A stretch of DNA of 64,000 nucleotides, taken from positions 41,726 to 105,725 of the forward strand of contig NZ_JACHFW010000013.1 of assembly GCF_014202115.1 (NCBI RefSeq), given 5' to 3'. The first letter of the stretch is position 1; the number at the start of each line of letters is the position of its first letter. The translations under genes were made by a program, and so were the position numbers. This document shows positions 22,156-31,562 of the stretch, in pieces. The notes below the pieces were generated by a model that searched no databases, was not told the DNA's origin, and was given only the letters and a program-made list of their open reading frames with translations. Source of the stretch: Catenibacillus scindens. GTDB lineage: Bacteria > Bacillota > Clostridia > Lachnospirales > Lachnospiraceae.

Positions 22156-23742
22156 TTAACTTTCCTGATTATTCAGCCATTGATTAAGCTGTTCCTGATA
22201 ATAGTCCAGAATTTTCTGTATTCCGGAACTCTCCAGTTTTTCTTTAAAAGCCTCAAGGTCTGCCGCGTAATCACTGGATGAGCCGCATACAAGGCTCGGC
22301 GCATATTCAAGTTTTACATTATAGCAGGCAGCCAGCTCATTAGCGATCGCATCCGTTTCGCAGGAAAAACCAAGGTATTTAGAATAAGACTGATTTTGTA
22401 TCACTTCCTCGGACAGATCATTAAAATCCCCGCCTTTAATATCATTGGGATAGGCTAACAGAGAGTTTCCATAAAAAAATGTTTCACTTTCATACTGGGG
22501 TTCTTCGGTTTTCGTTACTGTACCATCCTCATTGACTGTATAGTCCCGGCCTTCAATTCCCCAGACAAATAAATTCGCCAATGCTTCATTTGTGTACAAA
22601 AGATTAATAAACTCTACGGCAGCCTCCGGATTTTTACTTGTAAAAGGAACAGCATAGCCCCACATATTGGCATTGCTCCGCGTCACAGGTTCATTGCATA
22701 TTTCTACGACTGTCAGGTCAATCCCCTGAATGCTGGATTCAACAGTTTCTTTAATTTTGGGCTGATTAGCGATGTTCAGGGTTGAAAACAAAGAACCTGA
22801 AACAAACATATCAATAGCCGTCTGCAATGAATTGGCGCCATCCTGATACATATAACCTTTTTGATAAAAATCGGCAGCTCTGGCAGCGTCCTGCAAAAAA
22901 TTCTCCGTCAGATAATAGCAGTAAACCTGATTGGTTTCCGGATCAATATTCACAAGGCCATAGGGATCTCCCGCGCTTTCCAGGCCTTCGGCCTGTGAAA
23001 AATCATTTTCCGACACATCGATATGTCCGACAACTGTAGTTCCATAGCCTGTCCGTCCCACACAAAACATGGGGACATACTCTGTCTGTTCTTTTACGGC
23101 CTTTAATATTTCTTCATAGTCGTCCCATGTGGTAATATTTTCAGCCTGTTCTAAAATTCCAAGATTTTCCAGCACATCCGTCCGCATCTGTATAATAGCT
23201 GTTCCCTCTTTGGGATAATAATTGGGAATACCATAAATCCTCCCATCTACAGAAGCCGACTGGAGATATTCACCATCAATATCCAAAATATCCTGGCCAT
23301 AATCTTCAAGAACATCTGTAATATCCATAAGCTGATTCGCACCATAAAGATTAGAGAAAGTCATCAGGGGCGTCAGCATAATAATATCCATTTCTTCCTG
23401 GCTGGACATCTTTAGATTAATCTGCTGATTCCAGGAGCCCAGTTCAATCCACTCCACATCAATATTAACGCCAATGGCCTCCCCGGCAATACGGTTGATC
23501 TCAGCCTCTACATCATCCCATCCGGCAGTATTTCCCTGAGACATGAGTACGGCTTTCAGTTCAGTAATATCACCTCCGCCGCCCGCTTCCGATGGGGAAT
23601 CCGCGGTGTTTCCTCGGGCAGAACCTGTATCCACCGCCCCGCCATTGCTTTGAGCAGAACCCCCTTCCGAATTACCGCATCCGGCAATAACAGATAAAAC
23701 CATAACCCCTGTAAGAATACCTGCAATACATTTCATTTTCAT
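22156..23742 (-). CDS. Extracellular solute-binding lipoprotein (family 1, LipO-like)
   Basis: Sugar or oligosaccharide receptor of an ABC importer, 528 aa. Signal peptide with lipobox VIAGCGN, a Gly/Ser/Ala linker, then the large two-lobed binding protein (SSQEEMDIIMLTPLMTFSNL; GRIYGIPNYYPKEGTA; WGIEGRDYTVNEDGTV near residue 400, a signature of the LipO/YtcQ subfamily). No permease or ATPase gene lies nearby, so it must use shared or distant subunits. It resembles the lipoprotein at 53572-55197 in layout and in the WGIEGRDYTVNE block. AGGAGG ribosome-binding site. Confidence 0.9.
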   Translation of the reverse strand: MKMKCIAGILTGVMVLSVIAGCGNSEGGSAQSNGGAVDTGSARGNTADSPSEAGGGGDITELKAVLMSQGNTAGWDDVEAEINRIAGEAIGVNIDVEWIELGSWNQQINLKMSSQEEMDIIMLTPLMTFSNLYGANQLMDITDVLEDYGQDILDIDGEYLQSASVDGRIYGIPNYYPKEGTAIIQMRTDVLENLGILEQAENITTWDDYEEILKAVKEQTEYVPMFCVGRTGYGTTVVGHIDVSENDFSQAEGLESAGDPYGLVNIDPETNQVYCYYLTENFLQDAARAADFYQKGYMYQDGANSLQTAIDMFVSGSLFSTLNIANQPKIKETVESSIQGIDLTVVEICNEPVTRSNANMWGYAVPFTSKNPEAAVEFINLLYTNEALANLFVWGIEGRDYTVNEDGTVTKTEEPQYESETFFYGNSLLAYPNDIKGGDFNDLSEEVIQNQSYSKYLGFSCETDAIANELAACYNVKLEYAPSLVCGSSSDYAADLEAFKEKLESSGIQKILDYYQEQLNQWLNNQES

Positions 23743-23752
23743 TGCTTTACCT

Positions 23753-23797
23753 CCTGCCTGTAAAATTTATATATGTATTATAAATTGTTCAGGCAGG
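23753..23797. promoter_or_regulatory. Inverted repeat around the promoter of the esterase operon
   Basis: CCTGCCTG (23753-23760) and CAGGCAGG (23790-23797) bracket a minus-strand TATAAT-type -10 box. The downstream arm also contains part of the AGGAGG ribosome-binding site. It could be a regulator operator, or a hairpin hiding the ribosome-binding site if transcription starts further upstream. The rest of 23798-23896 is AT-rich and without other signals. Confidence 0.5.
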
Positions 23798-23896
23798 TAT
23801 TAATTTTTTAATTCGACCTTTTTAAACTATTATTTTTTCATATTTTATGTATTATTTTTTATGTCCGATTGTTTTATGCAATTTTTTTTGCTTTAT

Positions 23897-26296
23897 TTAA
23901 CCATTTACCTTTTCTATAAGAATCATACGGATTTCATGGGCAATCAGATATTCTGTAAACGTTAATTTGCTCTGGTCACTTTTCATACATTTCTTATACA
24001 TTGACGGTACACAGCTTTCTTTTAAATACATTTCTTCTTCAGGCGAGAGGGTATCCTCTGACTTAAATCCCCCGCGCTCCATTTCTTCAAGAGCGCTCCC
24101 GTTTTCCGGAGACACACTATATTCATGAAAAATATATGTTCCCTCTTCAATCCCCGTCAAAGAAAAATGAAGCTCTATGCCTTCTCTGTTCAAAAACATT
24201 TGGGTCAGCGCTGTTTTATCAATTTCAGATTCCTTTTTCATATAATACCGACTGTAAAATGATTTTTCATTGAAACATACGATGACAAATTTCGTTTTTT
24301 TATCTGTTGTGACAATATAATGTTCGCCTCTGTCTATGCAAAAAGGCTCAAGTCTGGCAAACATATACATGGCCCAAAATGCAGGCTTGAAAATACCATT
24401 GCTGTTGATCAGCCCCCATTTTCCTGAAAATATGCCGTGGACATCTGTAAAACCGATGGTAAGATCACTCAGACAATTATAGGCTATCACATCCGAATCA
24501 TCTGACAACGCAAGCATATAAGCGAGCATCATTGCCCCTTTTTCACAACTGTCATTGAATAAATTATTCTGGGACAGCCCTAAATTCCAGCCAAGGATTT
24601 TTACCGGAAGTTCGCCCCAGCCCGCCTGCCTCAGTGAATCTTTCAGCCTGCTGATCTCACTTTTAAAAAAATGTTCCAATATCTGAGGTTTCAGACGGAT
24701 TTTTTCCGGAGTGCCTTCACGAAAATAGGGATAAAGATCCACAGAAATAAAATCAGGCCATATAGGTTCTTTAGTCCATTCCGACAAAAGACTGTCAAAG
24801 GCAGACGCATTTACCGCCGGCAGCAAACCGCATCCTCCTACTGCCGCACCGGGGAGATGTTCCTTAATACACCGGCTGATCTTTGTAAAATTACTGGCAA
24901 AACTTCCGCCCATTCCAAGCGTATTTCTGTGATATTCATCATAAAAGCAGTCAAAAATCCAGCATTCCGCCCGCTGCTGTCCATATCTTTCAATAATATG
25001 TTTCAGGAACGATGAAAGTACTCCCAGACATTCTTCCATACTTTCAAACAAAATTACGTTATTATACTCTCTGTCGGCATGTTCTGTATCCTGTACCATC
25101 ATTTCCGGTTTGTTATCTATACCAACAACAGGAATAATATCATTTTGAACTAAAAAGTCAAAAATATCATCCAACCACTCAAAATTAGTAATCAAAGGAA
25201 TATGTCCATGACGTATTCGCATAGTGTCAAAGAAAATCCTGTCAATTTTAGCATAGGTAAACCCAAGCATTTTTTTGGCCTCAAGGATCTGATCTTTCAT
25301 TTTTGAAGACAGAAGCGCATAGGCGTTTCCTATATAAATGACTTTTTTCCACGGATTGCAGAAAGGAGAACATGTTTTTACGTCAAGAAAAATATTTTTA
25401 CGGGCTTTTTCATCTAACTGTCCTGTAAGATCCGGTCGTCCTTTATAAAACTTTTTAAGCACACGGCTAATCTCCTGGTTTTTTCCGGATGTACCGGGGA
25501 GCTCACTATTCCTGTATTCTCGTCTGAAATTCAAAGGTGAGTACCCATAGATCTTTTTAAACATCCTGCAAAAAGCGGAAACATTAGTGAAACCGTGTTC
25601 CTCAGCAATACGTGTTACCGGATAATCGGTATACATAAGATCAGAAAAGGCAAAATGAAGACGAATGTTCTGCAAATATTCTCCGAAAGTCATTCCTGTA
25701 TGTTTCTTAAAGTATCTTGAAAATGATGTAGGAGCTATACACAGAATGTCCGACATTTCTTTAATCGATAATTTTTTAAAATAGTTCATGTGAATATACT
25801 GGAGAAGGTTTTCCAGGCGCTGGTCGTCGTCCACATCTTTTCCGGAGATCTGAACAGACAGAAAAAATGTGGTCAGATATGCCGCCAGGCGCAGAACCAG
25901 ACTATCTTTCATTAACGTCTTCTGTCCCGGATTCACTGCGTATTCACTTAACAAATCACTCATAATTCGTCTCAATTGAACATATTTGCTGTCCTGCTCT
26001 ACAGCGCTGTTACAATAAAAAAACAGAAATGGCCTGTTAATATAAGCCATAAGAGATTTAGAATCCATATGAACTGTACATACACAGGCCTTTTCCAACG
26101 CTATCCATCTGTGGCGGTGATAACTGTTCACAATTACGCAGTCTTCTCTCTGGAGAATAAACTGAGCATCCCCAACAAATAAACGGATTTTTCCATCAAC
26201 GATATAAATAAATTCTATCTCCTGATGAATATGTTCTTCCAATGCATCCTCAAGCACAAAATCCACATTAAACCATTCTTTTTCCCGGGAGCCCAT
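23897..26296 (-). CDS. AraC-family regulator with GH39-like domain
   Basis: Large regulator of 799 aa. About 1-110: cupin-like sensor (FVLEDALEEHIHQEIEFIY). About 165-265: AraC double helix-turn-helix (SIKEMSDILCIAPTSFSRYF; YPVTRIAEEHGFTNVSAFCR; GYSPLNFRREY). About 320-740: a beta-xylosidase-like (GH39) TIM-barrel region, e.g. FISVDLYPYF, ILGWNLGLSQN. AraC-GH39 fusions are known in gut Firmicutes. Whether the enzyme part hydrolyses or senses sugar is not known. It lies upstream of and in the same direction as the esterase operon, which it probably controls. Confidence 0.88.
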   Translation of the reverse strand: MGSREKEWFNVDFVLEDALEEHIHQEIEFIYIVDGKIRLFVGDAQFILQREDCVIVNSYHRHRWIALEKACVCTVHMDSKSLMAYINRPFLFFYCNSAVEQDSKYVQLRRIMSDLLSEYAVNPGQKTLMKDSLVLRLAAYLTTFFLSVQISGKDVDDDQRLENLLQYIHMNYFKKLSIKEMSDILCIAPTSFSRYFKKHTGMTFGEYLQNIRLHFAFSDLMYTDYPVTRIAEEHGFTNVSAFCRMFKKIYGYSPLNFRREYRNSELPGTSGKNQEISRVLKKFYKGRPDLTGQLDEKARKNIFLDVKTCSPFCNPWKKVIYIGNAYALLSSKMKDQILEAKKMLGFTYAKIDRIFFDTMRIRHGHIPLITNFEWLDDIFDFLVQNDIIPVVGIDNKPEMMVQDTEHADREYNNVILFESMEECLGVLSSFLKHIIERYGQQRAECWIFDCFYDEYHRNTLGMGGSFASNFTKISRCIKEHLPGAAVGGCGLLPAVNASAFDSLLSEWTKEPIWPDFISVDLYPYFREGTPEKIRLKPQILEHFFKSEISRLKDSLRQAGWGELPVKILGWNLGLSQNNLFNDSCEKGAMMLAYMLALSDDSDVIAYNCLSDLTIGFTDVHGIFSGKWGLINSNGIFKPAFWAMYMFARLEPFCIDRGEHYIVTTDKKTKFVIVCFNEKSFYSRYYMKKESEIDKTALTQMFLNREGIELHFSLTGIEEGTYIFHEYSVSPENGSALEEMERGGFKSEDTLSPEEEMYLKESCVPSMYKKCMKSDQSKLTFTEYLIAHEIRMILIEKVNG

Positions 26297-26299
26297 TGT

Positions 26300-26746
26300 T
26301 TATGCCATCCTCTTTGTCAGAAGCTCATTAACCAGCTTCCCGTCGGCCTTCCCTTTCACTTTCGGCATCAGAGTTTTCATAATACGCCCCTTATCTTTGC
26401 CCGTCGGCGCGTCAATGCCCAGTTCTGCCAGAACACTGTCGATAACGCTGTCGATCTCGTCCGCCTCCATCATTTTGGGAACAAACTCTTCATAGACAGA
26501 AATTCTCAGCCGGCACTGCTGAATAATATCTTCCCGGTCTGCCGGGGTGGTATCCAGAGTCTCCTGAGTCTGCTTGATCTCCTTGCGGATTACCACATCT
26601 GACTCCTCGTCAGTGAGATCCTCCCGCTTATCAATAGTGGCGTTTTTTAACGCGGATAATAACATAGACAGAGCGTTTTTACGCTCCTTGTCCCCACTTT
26701 TCATTGCCGCAACCATAGCGGCTCTTACAGTATCAACTTTTGCCAT
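26300..26746 (-). CDS. GatB/YqeY domain protein
   Basis: 148-aa cytoplasmic protein with the YqeY fold related to the tail domain of the tRNA amidotransferase subunit GatB. Seen: AAMKSGDKERKNALSMLLSA, VVIRKEIKQTQETL, C-terminal DKGRIMKTLMPKVKGKADGK with the usual VNELL end. The function of YqeY alone is not established. Its stop is 3 bp from the AraC-GH39 ATG in the same direction. Ribosome-binding site AAAGGATG. Confidence 0.9.
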   Translation of the reverse strand: MAKVDTVRAAMVAAMKSGDKERKNALSMLLSALKNATIDKREDLTDEESDVVIRKEIKQTQETLDTTPADREDIIQQCRLRISVYEEFVPKMMEADEIDSVIDSVLAELGIDAPTGKDKGRIMKTLMPKVKGKADGKLVNELLTKRMA

Positions 26747-26831
26747 TTTATCTTCATCCTTTCTTTTTAACTATAGGAAAACTGTTGGCCCTCGCCGCCG
26801 GCAATGCCGCCCACAACCGTCAAACGGCTGC

Positions 26832-28169
26832 TTAAATCTCCTTTTTCTCTTTCACGGAAATTTGTGGCACTGTCCGGATCAGTTGACGTATCACGCGCCC
26901 GTCAGCATCCGGCAGCGTCACGCCTAAAAGCCGGGCCAGTGTAGGGCCTTCGTCCACAAGACACATTGATAAAATCTCAGCTTTATTGGCAATATCCGGC
27001 CCTTTGGCCATAAACACCGTCTGGTATCCCGGCTTTCCAGGCAAATAACCGTGGGTGGCCCGCATAGGCTCGTCGCCGTCCCGGACATTCATATCATCCA
27101 CCTGGCGGGAAGGGCTGCGAAAACCGTCGAGGAAATAAAATCCATCCCTGGCCTCAAGCATAAAGCTGCAATGAGGATCCGCCCCCAAAGCCGCCGCGTC
27201 TTTCCCCTCGATTACCTGCTCAATGCCGCCGTCCCCATCTCCGGCCAGATCCAAAAGCACTTCCCGAACCGCATCTTTAAGATAGCCGAAGCCTTTGCGA
27301 ATATACACATAGGCGCTGCCGTCACAATTTTTGCAGTACACCTGCCACTGGGAGAGTCGTCCGCCTTTGACGGTAATCCAGCCTTTTTGCAAAAACCAGT
27401 AATTGATATAGATTGCCGTAAATGTATCCTTTTGATAGTGATCCCCTAGAACAATAATGTTAGTCTGATCCAGAAGGCGGTTCGTCTCAAGTGTATCCAG
27501 AATTTCCCCAAGACGGCGGTCATGACGGCAGATCGCCGATGTAGCTTCCCCGGACAGCGTGCCGTGAAGGTGTCTTTGGGTATCCACATCTGTCAGGTGG
27601 ACAAGGGTCAGATCCGGTCTTTTTTTTGCCAGAGTATATTTGACACATTCTATAACAAAATCATCCAGTTCCGGCTGAGAACGTCCGTTGCGTATATGTC
27701 CGAAATTTTTCTGAAGCACAGCCTGGAAAGCGGCGGAGCCATTATAAAGGGATGTAAATATCTGGTTATTCCATGGCCGGTTAGCAAAAATTTCGGGCAC
27801 ATTCCATGTGATCCTGGACCTCGCGGTCACTGGCCACAAAAAAGCGGCCACAGTCCGCCCCCGACGGAGAATCTCGTCATAAAGGGTGGTTGTTTTTATA
27901 TATTTTCGCTGCCACATCCAGTCCGGAGACAGCCGCTTAAACTGAATCCGGGTATTATTTATCACTCCGTGCCGTTTGGGATAGCACCCGGTGACAATAC
28001 TTGTATGTGCCGGATAGGTCAGGCTTGGGTAGACCGAAGATACATTAAAACAGTGGCTTCCCCCTGAAAGGATACGCCTGAAATTGGGAAGCCGGGTAAA
28101 CACAGGCACATCCTCAGCTCCCAGAGCGTCCAGGGAAATCACAAGCATTTTATTGCTCTTTTTATCCAT
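26832..28169 (-). CDS. Alkaline phosphatase-superfamily phosphodiesterase
   Basis: 445-aa enzyme of the nucleotide pyrophosphatase/phosphodiesterase type. Seen: MLVISLDALGAEDV with the first metal-binding Asp, nucleophile Thr region PSLTYPAHTSIVTGCYP near 50, LVHLTDVDTQRH, IVLGDHYQKD and the late His in RATHGYLPG. The frame is open to 28229, but GAAGGA precedes the ATG at 28169, which overlaps the stop of the upstream phosphatase gene. No signal peptide. The substrate is unknown. Confidence 0.85.
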   Translation of the reverse strand: MDKKSNKMLVISLDALGAEDVPVFTRLPNFRRILSGGSHCFNVSSVYPSLTYPAHTSIVTGCYPKRHGVINNTRIQFKRLSPDWMWQRKYIKTTTLYDEILRRGRTVAAFLWPVTARSRITWNVPEIFANRPWNNQIFTSLYNGSAAFQAVLQKNFGHIRNGRSQPELDDFVIECVKYTLAKKRPDLTLVHLTDVDTQRHLHGTLSGEATSAICRHDRRLGEILDTLETNRLLDQTNIIVLGDHYQKDTFTAIYINYWFLQKGWITVKGGRLSQWQVYCKNCDGSAYVYIRKGFGYLKDAVREVLLDLAGDGDGGIEQVIEGKDAAALGADPHCSFMLEARDGFYFLDGFRSPSRQVDDMNVRDGDEPMRATHGYLPGKPGYQTVFMAKGPDIANKAEILSMCLVDEGPTLARLLGVTLPDADGRVIRQLIRTVPQISVKEKKEI

Positions 28170-28779
28170 AAACTTTTCCTTCTTCAATGATTTCACATTG
28201 TCCCGGAGAAATACGGACAATGTTGACACTGCAGTTTTTTAAAAATCCACCGCTCCAGAAATCCTTTAGCGGCGTCTTTTTTAATACCCGCATAATGGCC
28301 TTGTTCATAGCGCCATGTCCGGCAACAAGTATCCGCTCCCCGTGAGTGTATTTTTTCATCAGATCCTCAAGAAAACTCTGAACCCTGGCGCAAAGCTCCT
28401 CCAGGGACTCTCCGCCCTCTGGACGCTGATACCGCTCCGGATGTTCAAAAAAACATCCGTGAAGCGGATCGGTTCCTGGATCATTAATATGGGTGACATC
28501 CTCCCCCTCCAGAACACCGAAGCAAAGTTCCCTCAGCCGTTTGTCTCTGTGTACTTCAAGACCTGTATAGGCGCTGGCAAGACAGGCCGTCTCATAAGCC
28601 CGCTTTAAGGGGCTTGAATAAACAGCGTCAAAATGAAGCCCCATGTCCTCCCACGCTTTTCCCGTATTCCTAGCCGCCTGACGGCCTTTCTCATTTAATT
28701 CAATATCGGTACTTCCCTGTATACGCCGGGCAGCATTCCACGTGGTCTGCCCATGACGTAAAATGTAAAGTTCAATCAT
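28162..28779 (-). CDS. Histidine phosphatase family protein (phosphoglycerate mutase-like)
   Basis: 205-aa phosphatase with the RHG motif LRHGQTTWNA at residues 6-15 (phospho-His), YSSPLKRAYETA, acid Glu in LCFGVLEGED and the second His in VAGHGAMNKA. The family includes cofactor-dependent phosphoglycerate mutase, CobC and broad phosphatases; this length and sequence suit a broad phosphatase. It overlaps the phosphodiesterase gene by 8 bp and follows rarA by 24 bp, making one transcription unit. Confidence 0.88.
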   Translation of the reverse strand: MIELYILRHGQTTWNAARRIQGSTDIELNEKGRQAARNTGKAWEDMGLHFDAVYSSPLKRAYETACLASAYTGLEVHRDKRLRELCFGVLEGEDVTHINDPGTDPLHGCFFEHPERYQRPEGGESLEELCARVQSFLEDLMKKYTHGERILVAGHGAMNKAIMRVLKKTPLKDFWSGGFLKNCSVNIVRISPGQCEIIEEGKVYG

Positions 28780-28803
28780 CGTTCTTCATCCTCTGTGTAT
28801 CTT

Positions 28804-30141
28804 TTATTCACTGCTTCCTGCGGCAGCATCTTTGACCTTTTTCAGATAATCTCCCATTTTCTTTTCGTAGCCCAGCGTTCCCGGCTCATAAAACCGCTCC
28901 CCGGCCACAGCGTCGGGAAGATATTGTTGATTGACATAATGATTAATATAGTCATGAGCATATTTATATCCCACGCCATGGCCAAGGCTGGCGGCGCCTT
29001 TATAGTGGGCATCCCGTAAATAGGAAGGGACTGGAGCCGTCTCATGGCTCCCTACATAATCCATGGCCCGGTCAATAGCCATAATAGCCGAATTACTTTT
29101 AGGCGCACTGGCCACATAGATGGCCGCTTGGGCGAGAATAATCCTGGCCTCAGGCATTCCCAGACGCTCCACCGCAAGGGAGGCGTTTGTTGCCACCATC
29201 AATGCCTGAGGATCGGCATTGCCTACGTCCTCCGCAGCGCATATCATGATTCTCCTGGCAATAAACGCCACCGGCTCCCCGGCGTAAAGCATCCGGGCCA
29301 GGTAATACACCGCTGCGTCCGGATCTGATCCCCGCATGCTCTTTATAAAAGCGGAGACAGTATCATAATGATTGTCCCCCTCTTTATCATATTTAACCAC
29401 TCTTCGCTGAATACACTCCGAAGCCACGGACAGATCAATATGGATCTTCCCGTCGCCGCTCCGGTCTGTTGTCAGGACGCCAATCTCCACTGCATTGAGG
29501 GCAGCCCTGGCATCTCCGTTGGCCACGTCTGCCAGAAAATCTTCAGCCTCCTCAGTAATAACCGCGTCATAGGCACCCATTCCCCGCTCCCGGTCATAGA
29601 CCGCCCTGCGGATCAATGTCTTAATATCCTCTTTGGACAGAGGTTCCAGTTCAAATATAATGGAACGGGATAAAAGAGCGCTGTTGACCTCAAAATAGGG
29701 ATTTTCTGTGGTGGCTCCGATCAGTATGACTGTGCCGTCCTCCACAAAAGGAAGGAGATAGTCCTGCTGGCCTTTATTAAACCGGTGGATCTCGTCAATA
29801 AACAGAATCGTCTTTTGCCCGTACATGCCCAGGGCATTTTTCGCCTCCTCCACTACCTGCTCCATATCCTTTTTCCCGGCGCTTGTGGCGTTGATCTGCT
29901 TAAACTGAGCGCTTGTAGTGTTGGCAATCACTCTGGCAATGGTCGTCTTGCCGGTCCCCGGCGGTCCGTAAAAAATAACAGACCGTATTTTATCTGCCTT
30001 GATAGCCCGGTATAACAGCTTGTCTTTCCCGATAATATGCCGCTGTCCCACAATCTCGTCTAAAGTCTGCGGCCGCAGCCTTGAGGCTAAGGGAGACTCC
30101 TTCTCCATAGATGTCTCCCGCATATAATCAAATAAATCCAT
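28804..30141 (-). CDS. rarA: Replication-associated recombination protein A
   Basis: AAA+ ATPase acting at stalled replication forks, 445 aa from the ATG at 30141. Seen: PLASRLRPQTLDEIVGQRHI, Walker A FYGPPGTGKTTIA near 50, Walker B TILFIDEIHRFNK, ATTENPYFEVNSALLSRS, and the C-terminal tetramerisation region SDPDAAVYYLARML. The start is chosen for AAGGTGAT just upstream; the frame extends 23 codons further, but that part is unlike the family. First gene of the rarA-phosphatase-phosphodiesterase unit. Confidence 0.93.
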   Translation of the reverse strand: MDLFDYMRETSMEKESPLASRLRPQTLDEIVGQRHIIGKDKLLYRAIKADKIRSVIFYGPPGTGKTTIARVIANTTSAQFKQINATSAGKKDMEQVVEEAKNALGMYGQKTILFIDEIHRFNKGQQDYLLPFVEDGTVILIGATTENPYFEVNSALLSRSIIFELEPLSKEDIKTLIRRAVYDRERGMGAYDAVITEEAEDFLADVANGDARAALNAVEIGVLTTDRSGDGKIHIDLSVASECIQRRVVKYDKEGDNHYDTVSAFIKSMRGSDPDAAVYYLARMLYAGEPVAFIARRIMICAAEDVGNADPQALMVATNASLAVERLGMPEARIILAQAAIYVASAPKSNSAIMAIDRAMDYVGSHETAPVPSYLRDAHYKGAASLGHGVGYKYAHDYINHYVNQQYLPDAVAGERFYEPGTLGYEKKMGDYLKKVKDAAAGSSE

Positions 30142-30288
30142 TTCATCACCTTGCTGTAAAAGATTTCTTTCACCTGGTATATTAAGATGATACCACGGAT
30201 TTCTCCGCATTTCATGCTCCCGAAATCCTAAAACACCTCAAATCCGCTCCTTTTTCTGGGAAAAATGGCGCCTTTTCGATGTTTTTAC

Positions 30289-30343
30289 GGGTCAAGCAGA
30301 CATGCTTTTTCATACAAGTATGAAACGCATGTCTATTTGACCC
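30289..30343. repeat. 55-bp inverted repeat between rarA and pfkA
   Basis: GGGTCAA...AGACATGC...TTTCATAC / GTATGAAA...GCATGTCT...TTGACCC, almost perfect with a 2-nt centre and no T-run on either side. It lies in the 327-bp divergent region (30142-30468), which otherwise shows only AT-rich upstream sequence. Confidence 0.7.
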
Positions 30344-30468
30344 TGGTATCATCATCATATTAACATACTCACCGGCTTTTCTCAATGGGAAGCAACTTTC
30401 ATTTGACACTCATATAGAAATTTATTATGATAGTCATAGAAAAAGTAGTCCACGGGGAGGATAAAATT

Positions 30469-31443
30469 ATGTCAGAGATAAAAACCATCGGCGTACTCAC
30501 CAGCGGCGGTGACGCGCCTGGCATGAACGCGGCTATCCGCGCTATTGTCCGCACAGCCATTAACAGTGGCATGAAAGTCAAGGGCATTCAGAGAGGCTAT
30601 GCCGGACTTCTTGAAAACGAAATTATTGATATGGATACAAAAAGCGTTTCTGAGATCATGCGCCGGGGCGGCACCATCCTTTTTACTGCCCGCTGCAAAG
30701 AGTTCGAGACACCGGAAGGCCAGGCTAAAGGCGCGCAGATTCTTCGGGACAACGGCATTGAAGGCCTGATTGTCATCGGCGGCGACGGTTCCTTTAAAGG
30801 GGCTCAAAAACTTGCCGGTCTTGGAATTAATACTATCGGCATTCCCGGTACCATCGACCTGGACATTGCCTGCACGGACTACACCATCGGTTTTGATACT
30901 GCCGTCAATACAGCCGTAGCTGCCATTGATAAGATCAAAGATACGTCCATGTCCCATGAGCGGTGCAGTATTGTAGAAGTCATGGGCAGAAATGCCGGAT
31001 ACATCGCTCTGTGGTGCGAAATTGCCAACGGTGCCGACGGTATCCTTATCCCTGAAAAAGGTGATTTCAATGAGCAGGATCTCATCGACACCATCCTTTC
31101 TAACCGCCAGAAGGGAAAGACTCATCACATTGTTATTAACGCGGAGGGCATCGGCCATTCCAACCGTCTGGCTAAACGGATTGAAGTGGCTACCGGTATT
31201 GAAACCCGCGCAACCATTCTGGGACACATCCAACGGGGCGGCGTTCCTACAGCCAAGGATCGCGTTTATGCCTCCACCATGGGCGCCTACGCCGTGGACC
31301 TGCTGAAGCAGGGGGCTACCAACCGTGTCATCGCCTATAAAAACGGAAACTTCATTGATTTTGACATTGACGAGGCTTTGTCCATGACAAAAGGTATTGA
31401 TGAATACCAGTTCCTCATCAGCCGTCTCATGGTTATGTATTAA
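30469..31443 (+). CDS. pfkA: 6-phosphofructokinase, ATP-dependent type
   Basis: Glycolytic enzyme making fructose 1,6-bisphosphate, 324 aa (family about 320). Seen: GVLTSGGDAPGMNAAIR at 8-24, IGGDGSFKGAQKL with the Gly of ATP-type enzymes, catalytic GTIDLDIACTDYTIGFDTA (usual PxTIDND has Leu and Ile changes: TIDLDI), EVMGRNAGYIAL, GHIQRGGVPTAKDRV. Strong GGGGAGG ribosome-binding site puts the start at 30469. It is a single gene without pyk, bounded by a terminator. Confidence 0.93.
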   Translation: MSEIKTIGVLTSGGDAPGMNAAIRAIVRTAINSGMKVKGIQRGYAGLLENEIIDMDTKSVSEIMRRGGTILFTARCKEFETPEGQAKGAQILRDNGIEGLIVIGGDGSFKGAQKLAGLGINTIGIPGTIDLDIACTDYTIGFDTAVNTAVAAIDKIKDTSMSHERCSIVEVMGRNAGYIALWCEIANGADGILIPEKGDFNEQDLIDTILSNRQKGKTHHIVINAEGIGHSNRLAKRIEVATGIETRATILGHIQRGGVPTAKDRVYASTMGAYAVDLLKQGATNRVIAYKNGNFIDFDIDEALSMTKGIDEYQFLISRLMVMY

Positions 31444-31562
31444 GACAAATATATTTATTCCCGCGGGCAGTGAGCCAAGCGGACGCGCTTGCGCGTCCAT
31501 TTGTCGGTGCTAACTATTTCCATGCCCCGTCAGCTTGCTGCGGGATATTGATATTTGACTTT

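Noticed and set aside
30472..31500. 342-codon minus-strand frame opposite pfkA
   Set aside because: Mirror of a strongly conserved gene in a GC-biased frame; no independent evidence.
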